Source of the DNA: Nemertoderma westbladi
Lineage: Eukaryota > Xenacoelomorpha > Nemertodermatida > Nemertodermatidae
Direction of reading: 5' to 3'
DNA length: 24,296 bases
Assembly (NCBI GenBank): GCA_032718475.1
Contig: JAUCBJ010002071.1
Span: 1-24,296 of the forward strand
The notes under the pieces are model-generated. The model saw only the letters and a list, made by a program, of their open reading frames with translations. It was not told the DNA's origin and made no database searches. Positions 18,036-24,296 of this stretch are shown here, piece after piece (position 1 is the first letter of the stretch; every line of letters starts with the position of its first letter). A program made the translations under genes and the position numbers.

Positions 18036-18710
18036 ACCTCTGCGGCGACGGGATCAACTTCCACGCCGACTTTGACTGCGACCTCTTCCTCTGGGGCGAC
18101 GGGATCAACTTCCACGCCGACTTTGACTGCGTTCTCTTCCTCTGGGGCGATGGGATCAACTTCCAGGCCGACTTTGACTCCAATCTCTTCCTCTGGGGTG
18201 ACGGGATCAACTACCACGCCAACTTCGACAGCGATCCCTTCCTCTGGGATGACGGGATCAACTTCCACACCGACTTCGACTGCAATCTCTTCCTCTGGGG
18301 CAATGGGATCAACTTCCATGTCGACTTCGACTGCGATCTCTTCCTCGGGGCAACGGAATCAACTTCCACGCCGACTTTGACTGTGATCTCTTCCTCTGGG
18401 GTGGTGGGATCAACTTCCACACCGACTTTGACTGCAATCTCTTCTTCTGGGTCAATGGGATCAACTTCCACATCGACTTCAACTGCGATATCTTCCCCTG
18501 GGGTGACGGGCTCAACTTCCACACCGACTTCAACTGCGATCTCTTCCTCTGGGGCGGCGGGATCAACTTCCACATCGACTTCGACTGCGATCTCTTCCTC
18601 TGGGGTGACGGGATCATCTTCCACGTCGACTTTGACTGCGATCTCTTCCTCTGAGGCAACGGGCTCAACTTCCACGCCGACTTCAACTGCGATCTCTTCC
18701 TCTGGACCAG
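18036..18710 (+). repeat. 51-bp minisatellite, about 13 units, reading as a 17-residue Ser/Thr-rich repeat
   Basis: GGGATCAACTTCCA recurs every 51 bp from about 18050 to about 18661. The + strand reads as variants of GSTSTPTLTAISSSGAT in frame, mucin-like and rich in Ser/Thr. One unit near 18340-18350 lacks a T (CCTCGGGG for CCTCTGGGG), which shifts the frame between the first six and later units. The - strand is also open and would read an acidic 17-residue repeat (VEVDPVAPEEEIAVKVG-like). Units differ at several sites, so the array is not very recent. Confidence 0.93.
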
Positions 18711-19207
18711 GGTGGTCATCTGGATTGGAGGTGAGAACAATGAAAGCAATGGAATATCAAATAAATGTGATAATATCGCGGGTCACCATCACCCCCAGTC
18801 AGGTAGGTCCAGGAAACCATACAGCCTATGACCTGGCCGGGTGGTGCATGGGGGACGGAGATGTGACATCTGGTGGGATGGGTTTACAAATGCACAACCG
18901 CATAACTGAAATGATCGCAGAAGACATTTTAGAGAACAATCATAACTCTGGACCATTTGCAGATTTGAATACTGGCATGACAGGTAGATCACCCAACCGT
19001 GAGAGTCAAATCAACCAGAAATCTGTAGGGTTTGTTATTAATTCTATGCCACTTGATACCTGTATATATCATTCTATATCTGATACTGATATGATTATGT
19101 CTTACTGTAGGTCTTCACGTACCAACACAGGTTCTATCAATACTTTTACCTCAACCCCACTACATACTTCCTTATTAGGCAGCCCCCACAAGCTCTACCA
19201 ACCATAG
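18377..19207 (+). CDS. ORF spanning the minisatellite and a unique tail, function unknown
   Basis: This open frame of 276 codons begins in the 51-bp repeats, after the frame change near 18345. It continues as about 165 residues of unique sequence, including QVGPGNHTAYDLAGWCMGD, and ends at a TAG at 19205-19207. With the shift removed, an upstream part (from about 17991) would add five or six repeat units. I do not recognise the unique part. It may be the head of the first ORF of the non-LTR element to its right, or an unrelated mucin-like gene or pseudogene. No signal peptide or membrane segment is evident. Confidence 0.35.
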   Translation: MTVISSSGVVGSTSTPTLTAISSSGSMGSTSTSTSTAISSPGVTGSTSTPTSTAISSSGAAGSTSTSTSTAISSSGVTGSSSTSTLTAISSSEATGSTSTPTSTAISSSGPGWSSGLEVRTMKAMEYQINVIISRVTITPSQVGPGNHTAYDLAGWCMGDGDVTSGGMGLQMHNRITEMIAEDILENNHNSGPFADLNTGMTGRSPNRESQINQKSVGFVINSMPLDTCIYHSISDTDMIMSYCRSSRTNTGSINTFTSTPLHTSLLGSPHKLYQP

Positions 19208-19292
19208 CTAATCACTACTACAAACTGAAACCACGGCCACTAACACTTACAGCATCCCCATATCTCACTATCCGACCAGCACACGCGCGACT

Positions 19293-19643
19293 GTGACTGC
19301 AGCTTCCAGTAGTGCAATTATTGCAAAGTGCAACTCCCCATGTATTACCAATAACACAACCACCCCACCAGCTCAAATTTTAATTAATATTAACCCCACA
19401 AGCCCACCCTCATCATGCCAACATCAAATACAATATCCTGATCCTCTTACCAATGAAATGTGGAATTACAGCATGGAAATTGCAGGTGATCATGAAGCTC
19501 CTAAACAAAACAGACAAAGGACCAGAAGTCAAACCAACACGCCCTTCCCCTCTGAAGCTAACACAAGAAAAATACCTTCAACAAAAGCCACGCGAAAGCC
19601 AAAAAGGCTGCCAAACGAACCACCAGATTTGCCAAAGTTGTAG
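19293..19643 (+). pseudogene. First-ORF remnant, Pro/Ser/Thr-rich and basic segment
   Basis: An open frame of 116 codons, rich in Pro, Thr, Asn and, toward the end, Lys/Arg (QNRQRTRSQ, KATRKPKRLP). It has no recognisable domain. A frame change near 19640 leads into the next segment. Its likely role is as a basic linker of the retroelement's first protein, inferred from position only. Confidence 0.35.
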
Positions 19644-19651
19644 AGCACCAT

Positions 19652-19960
19652 GTGGGGTCCTCAGAGCTAAGTGAGCAACAAGCATTGTTAGCAGAGACCA
19701 GAAGGCAACCAATGCTGTCAACTGTTGCCAGTGAACAACTAGCAGGTTTCAAAGAGGCTAGAGAGGTACCTGAGTTGCCCAGCAAGTTTCATGAGCGACC
19801 AGTTACATCCACAGAGGCTAGTAGCAAACGACCAGTATCTATTGCCAAGACCTGTGACACTGAAATCAGTGTGCAACAGGTTAAGTCTGCCAATGCCAGC
19901 GAGGAAGCCTTGGACTATGCTGACGCAGACTTTTCCAGATGTAATCGAATTAACATCTAA
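19652..19960 (+). pseudogene. First-ORF remnant, Glu/Lys-rich segment before the protease
   Basis: An open frame of 102 codons (SSELSEQQALLAETRRQP, FKEAREVPELPSKFHERP) with no known domain. It gives way near 19925-19940 to the frame that carries the Ulp1-like region. It is most simply read as the linker of one original ORF broken by indels. Confidence 0.35.
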
Positions 19961-20750
19961 ACCAATAAATAACAGTGTATATGAGGTCTACCCAGACAGC
20001 AGCCAGAAACTGTCAGAAAGGGACATTCCAGCAGAAATAAAGACATATATTATCAATCTTGACACTGCTGAGCCTGGATATCCAGCACCTCTACAACAAT
20101 CTATGCGATGCTTGGAGCCCAATGAGATGATGAACGATGACGTAGTGGATGGTTTCTTGGGTCTAGTCAGTAGACAGTTTCCCCATACTACATCCATCCT
20201 ATCTACTCTAACATCCAACTTAAGACGTCCAGTCTATGATCCCCTCAATGCTGTAAAATATATGGCCCAACATTATATAGCACTCCACAAAAACCAGCGG
20301 CCCATCACGTTATTCTTCCCTGAATGTGTTCAATACAGAATTCAGAAATAAGAAACAAATTCACATACAGTCGAAATGTTGAACCTTAAAGGATCTACAA
20401 TGCCTACCAAAACTACTTTTGCCATCACTGATCTTCTCCATAACATTGATATTAGTAGAAAGCGAAACCATACTAGTGCCCCAGTTTCTACAAAGAAATG
20501 GACAGTTACATGCGGCTCTCTATCCTTTCCACAGCAACCTGATTATGACTATGTAAACTGCGGTGTTTACCTGTGTCTATATGCACTGGCACTGGCCCAG
20601 GGTAGTTCAACGATATCTCCCATTTATGCAGATAGCACTGCATCAAGGATCTGGATTCGCAGCTGTCTTGAAAATTGCAAATTGGTGGACAATTCTTTAG
20701 TGATGTGTGACTTTATCATTTCTCCCATCGAGTGCAAATACTTCAGCTGA
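19920..20750 (+). pseudogene. Ulp1-like (C48) cysteine protease domain, broken
   Basis: The frame runs to a TAA at 20349-20351 and resumes in the same frame to the TGA at 20748-20750. The head LEPNEMMNDDVVDGFLGLV (about 20112-20170) matches the Ulp1 'LNDEVI' helix. PITLFFPEC near 20300 precedes the place where the catalytic HW motif should be. The tail PQQPDYDYVNCGVYLCLYAL (about 20530-20590) carries the Gln and the catalytic Cys of the QxxxxxCG(V/I) motif. The His (HW) and a clear Asp are not seen: about 15-25 residues around the stop look deleted or scrambled, so the copy is inactive. Ulp1 proteases remove SUMO/Nedd8-type modifiers. In a retroelement the domain could process the element's own polyprotein or act on host modifiers, which is inference. 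Confidence 0.65.
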
Positions 20751-20992
20751 CTTAGTTCACTCTGAGTCATTGATGAGTTCCTGCACCCCCAACTCAAATA
20801 AAACAAATAATAACAGTGATAGCACTGTGGTAGAAAAGACTCTCTAATAGATGATCTAATAGGACTCAGCCCCAAACAATCCTTAGAACACTTATAGCAA
20901 ATTAATTATGAAGGAATAGCTTTCACTTCGCAACAAACTATTCTCGGAAGTACAGAAATTTATGACACCAATACAGGTTGTTAATCTTAAAT
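20751..20992. other. Broken part of the first ORF
   Basis: All frames have stops. It lies between the protease remnant and the next recognisable piece and is probably decayed first-ORF sequence. Confidence 0.4.
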
Positions 20993-21308
20993 TGTGACCA
21001 CATTCAGGACCCTCAGAAGTATGCAATGACATGCTCGAAATGCTCTGAAATGCTTTGGAAATAATAAACTTACTGATAGCTGCAGAAAAAGGCTACAAAA
21101 GGAAGTGTACAATCCCCCACTTCAACCAACATTGGAATTCATGCGCCAAGATCTAATCAATGCCATCTCCAGTCTACAATCTAGCATCTGCAACATAGAA
21201 TATGACAATATTAAATTTCGAGAGTTAAATAAACAACTACAACAAGACCTACAACATGAACATAGATCGCACATTGCTTTAGAATCTGAGATCTATAACC
21301 TCAAATAA
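20993..21308 (+). pseudogene. Possible PHD-like finger fragment plus coiled coil
   Basis: One frame from 20993 reads MTCSKCSEMLWK before a TAA. Its CX2C, Trp and Cys spacing faintly resembles the end of a PHD finger. The neighbouring frame picks up at about 21060 with LTDSCRKRLQKEV and runs into a heptad-like helix (ELNKQLQQDLQHE, HIALESEIYNLK), ending with TAA at 21306-21308. First ORFs of CR1-group elements are known to carry PHD fingers, so the match fits, but the finger is weak. The coiled coil would allow multimerisation of the RNA-binding protein. Confidence 0.45.
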
Positions 21309-21366
21309 ACATGCAATTTATTGATTAACAACTCCCCAAACATAACTCAATCTGCCACCAGCCTGG

Positions 21367-21798
21367 ATGAGTGGGAAATTGTTGACGAGAGTCATATTAC
21401 AGACCCTCATAAAACTTCCTATAATCATGCTGTGCCCACAAACTCAGAATCCGCATTATGTATCCAATAAAATGAACAAAAGAACCACCACCAAACTCGT
21501 TGTCCAGGCAAAAAGTGACAATATAACTCCAGCTCCTACCTCTCATCTTAGCAGACCACCTAAGATGAACAGATACGAAACGCTCGCAGTTCAAACAGAG
21601 GATGAAATGGTCCAATATCAAAAACAAATTTGTACCACAATGGACAATGATGGCAATGAATTGAATGGCAATCTCTACACTCTCAAGCCCTTAGCAGTAC
21701 AAGCAGCTAAGTATACACATAAAAAAGAGCAAAAAAAATTGCCAACAATGATCACAAGCATGACAGCACACTGGAAGTCACTAACTACAATGATGTAA
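21367..21798 (+). pseudogene. Segment between coiled coil and endonuclease, unknown
   Basis: An open frame of 143 codons, Lys/Thr/Gln-rich, with no domain that I recognise (RPPKMNRYETLAVQTEDEM). It is probably the end of the first ORF or the linker to the second ORF of the same element. Confidence 0.35.
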
Positions 21799-21864
21799 AC
21801 CCATGGCAGAAGTCAAGCATGCAGTATAATTCCCACTTAAACAAAACCAACAAGGTCTCACAAC

Positions 21865-22799
21865 GTGTTTGATGACAGTGAGGGAGACACCGCAGTGGAT
21901 AACAACCTCATAGGAACAAATCAGACAAAACACACTGGCAAACAATGCGAATTGAGTTGTGCAACCATAAATTGTCGGGGCTTTAAAGGAAACTCTAACT
22001 ATGTAGTAGAAAATATATATGGTCATGATATTATAGGCCTACAAGAACATTGGCTGGCAGATTATGAGGCAAGAGAGCTATTAGAAAAAGACTTGAATGA
22101 TGAATTTATATGCAAATACCTTGTGAGTGACAAAATGGGTTCAACATCTTCAATCGGAGGATGCGGAGGAGTTGCCTTATTTGTACGGAAAAGTAAAATT
22201 GATAACTACAATGTTGTGAAATGTGACGATATTCACATGACGATATTATTGGGATGGATATAACATTCAAAAACTTCGACGAATCTTTTCTCATTGTAAC
22301 CGGGTATGCCCCAGATACTGGTAAATCCACAGAATCATATCATGACTTTTGGAATAGACTCAGCGCACTAGCTTCATTGCATAAAGATGGTCCTACTATC
22401 ATGCTTATGGACACAAATGGAGATATTGGTGCAAGGCAAGGAGATCGATATATGAGAATGGAGCCCTCTGCTCTTGGAAAAATTCTGCTCAGCTTCATGA
22501 ATGAAAACAACTTGACAGCTATTGACACGTACTCCAATTTTTTTAGTGGTCCCACTGCCACCTTCTATGGTCATGGACACTCCTACATTGACCACATTAT
22601 CACCAACAAATCTGTTCTACCTCATCTATCAAGTGGGTATGTGGCCCAGTATGAGCATGCACTCAATCACTCCGATCACGCTCCAGTATACTGCAGCATC
22701 CAGTTACCCATCCCCCTACCACAAAATGAAACTAAATGTAGAAGCACACACACTCAACCAAGATACCAGTGGGAAAACCCCATGCTCAAAACTAGATGA
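21865..22799 (+). pseudogene. APE-type endonuclease of the non-LTR element, frameshifted
   Basis: All the usual catalytic blocks are visible: ATINCRG (metal-binding Asn), IIGLQEHW (catalytic Glu), GYAPD, LMDTNGD (Asp and Asn), SYIDHII (Asp) and NHSDHAPV (Asp-His). The frame changes at a 14-bp partial tandem duplication at 22225-22238: GACGATATT occurs at 22225-22233 and again at 22239-22247, with CACAT between. Without it the two halves read as one domain. A second shift at an A run near 22789-22792 moves the linker into another frame. The domain is complete otherwise. The enzyme nicks target DNA to start reverse transcription. No ATG marks the start, as expected if it continued from upstream sequence. 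Confidence 0.85.
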
Positions 22800-23313
22800 A
22801 TATAATTCAATGGTTGCAAACGAATTCAATATTCTTGAACATGAATTTCCACAATCTCCGTCCTCATGGAATTTAGAAAAATATATGAAAATTATATTAG
22901 AAAATTATATGCTTGCTCTGACAAATATTCTGCAAGTAGCTGTATTAAAATGTATTAATCAAGTCAAAGTCCGCAGGAAAACCAAGAATATTTGGACACG
23001 CAACAATTAACTTCATGAGTATTCACGAACTACCAAAAGGCTTCACAATTCATGGTCACATACAGTAAACAAAGACACGGAGTACGGAAACAAACTGCAC
23101 ACTGCTTTTCGGGAGTCCAAAAAGGCAACCAAGAACCTACGACATTTTCTAACAAACAACAGATTACAGGACAAGATTTGATTTTATTCTAACAAGAGAA
23201 TTAAAGACCCCAAACAATTCTGGCACTTTTTCTCAACCAGAAGTGAACCACCAACCACCTCCTCCATCACCACAAAAACAAATATATATAATGAATGCAT
23301 CAAATCTATTACT
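22790..23313 (+). pseudogene. Endonuclease-RT linker with two stops; RT core deleted
   Basis: One frame continues from the endonuclease after the A-run shift: KLDEYNSMVANEFN, then a Lys-rich helix region (NQVKVRRKTKNIW), a TAA at 23008-23010, KDPKQFWHFF near 23200 and a TGA at 23179-23181. FYSNKRIKDPKQFW is the usual block just before RT in CR1/L2-like proteins. The RT palm (motifs 1-7, about 300 residues) is absent. Sequence passes within a few tens of bases to post-RT sequence. Confidence 0.65.
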
Positions 23314-23670
23314 GTGGTGAATGAAACTTTCAAACGAACTGGGTGGACTGTAAAGCACGTTAAAGTCAATGACCTCGCAACCTTATGGAACTCGTATGTC
23401 AAACCAGTTATACTCTATAATTTAATATTCCAGATGGGAGCCTTAACAGAGGAGGAAAGGGGAGCTGTAAATGTCCATTATAGGAAGAAACTACGCAGCC
23501 TCATACATGTCGGTAGCTATGCAAGTACCTCTGTAATTCTAAAATTATTTAGGACAAACGACTTAGACATCGAATCCTTCCGTGCGGCCATTGGACTTTT
23601 AATTCGAATAAAGCGCACACCCAACGTCATCTTACAACCAGTCAGTCCTACGGTGCAATTTGCAATTTAA
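23314..23670 (+). pseudogene. Post-RT (thumb and C-terminal) remnant of the non-LTR element
   Basis: It starts FKRTGWTVKHVKVNDLATLW and goes on with YVKPVILYNLIFQMGALTEE, the block that follows the RT thumb in CR1/L2/RTE-type proteins. RKKLRSLIHVG comes next. It is in the same frame as the linker, so the RT deletion kept the frame. It ends at TAA 23668-23670. A weaker open frame at 23766-23978 may hold the last part of the protein after another shift. Confidence 0.6.
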
Positions 23671-24235
23671 CTCTTCAGAACGGTCTCTACCAATCTATCA
23701 GGGCCTTGCCTCAACTTTTGCAAAATGCATGAAGTATTTATTTCCCCTGCCCTTCACTACAATCAATGTTACTATATGACTACAACAAGAAATCAATATT
23801 AGAAAACATTTGTAATGGATCACTATCAGCTAAAGACGTGGCAAGCGGGAAGTACATACAGGGAATATATGACTTGGAAACAATTAACTTCAAAACAAAA
23901 CACGATAATTATTCAATACTTCGCCATTACCGCTTGATCCTTATACCACTTTATGTATATTTAATTAATTTGAATTAATTTAATTAATGTGAAGTGTGAA
24001 GGAATGTATCTTGTCTCCCATCTTTATTACATCTCTTGTAATTCTCCTTTGTGTTTATGATGTATCTTACTTGACATATATTCTATAACCTTGTTTCGTG
24101 AACTATGCCACATTTGCAATTTACAGTACTTATATTAAGCGTATCATCTGTTTTTATTCGTGCTGAGCACTTTTATTTCATAATGTCAACAATAATGTCA
24201 ATATTTATTTGATTAAATAGAAATGAAACTGAAAC
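23671..24235 (+). other. 3' end and UTR of the non-LTR element
   Basis: It contains a possible last coding piece (23766-23978), an AT-rich UTR, and the terminal GATTAAATAGAAATGAAACTG-type end with two TGAAAC units (to 24235). No poly(A) tail. Bases 24236-24296 are flank with no feature. Confidence 0.55.
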
Positions 24236-24296
24236 ATCCAAGTTGATTTTACATTGTAAGGTCCATCCATTCATAATAGCAAAGAAAGGTAAGTAA

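Larger units (their letters stand above)
19293..24235 (+). mobile_element. Decayed CR1/L2-like non-LTR retrotransposon with an internal RT deletion
   Basis: A series of broken reading frames on one strand gives a first ORF (low-complexity head, Ulp1-like protease, possible PHD-like finger, coiled coil). A second ORF follows (APE endonuclease, linker, post-RT region). The RT core with its YADD-type motif is missing between about 23280 and 23310. The 3' end is GAAATGAAACTGAAAC (24220-24235), a short TGAAAC repeat tail like those of CR1/L2 groups. The left end is unclear and may reach 18.0 kb. No target-site duplication was found. Confidence 0.65.

Noticed and set aside
18002-18749. Acidic-repeat protein on the minus strand of the 51-bp array
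   Set aside because: The frame stays open only because of the period-51 repeat. It ends with the repeats on both sides and has no unique sequence. Kept only as an observation.

Overview
This is nuclear DNA from an animal, most likely an aquatic invertebrate. It carries a BEL/Pao LTR retrotransposon (a class known from metazoans), a Penelope-like GIY-YIG fragment, two different non-LTR retrotransposon copies and a small MITE. It also has intron-like punctuation, including a candidate 54-nt intron. The species cannot be named from the sequence. No rRNA, tRNA, CRISPR array or bacterial operon was seen.

Layout. Bases 1-9185 are one BEL/Pao element, + strand, whose 5' LTR lies off the left edge. 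It runs: gag (shifted at a 19-G run), aspartic protease, reverse transcriptase, RNase H, integrase and a C-terminal DUF5641-like domain; a 32-bp minisatellite with a hairpin in every unit; a second intact reading frame of about 490 codons with zinc knuckles; a long 3' leader with G17 and G15 runs; a hairpin touching the polypurine tract; and a 3' LTR of about 547 bp. pol is broken by two frameshifts and one stop, while the downstream reading frame is intact. Bases 9483-9692 and 13562-13730 look like exons of an unrecognised host gene. The intron between them would hold about 3.8 kb of a 17-bp tandem repeat (about 225 units) with higher-order structure.

Bases 14059-14763 are a 5'-truncated Penelope-like GIY-YIG fragment between 20-bp direct repeats. 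Bases 15668-17254 are a 5'-truncated non-LTR retrotransposon with a (TAG)n tail and a 12-bp target-site duplication. Bases 17408-17614 are a MITE with 21-bp perfect terminal inverted repeats. Bases about 18036-18710 are a 51-bp minisatellite reading as 17-residue Ser/Thr-rich repeats. From about 19.3 kb (possibly 18.0 kb) to 24235 lies a decayed CR1/L2-like non-LTR element. Its first reading frame carried a Ulp1-like (C48) cysteine protease, a possible PHD-like finger and a coiled coil. Its second carries an APE-type endonuclease and a post-RT domain, with the RT core deleted.

The window is thus mostly nested and adjacent mobile DNA and tandem repeats in a gene-poor or intronic setting. The least ordinary items are the extra zinc-knuckle ORF and hairpin minisatellite inside the BEL/Pao element, the Ulp1-like protease in a non-LTR element, and the hierarchical 17-bp array inside a probable intron.
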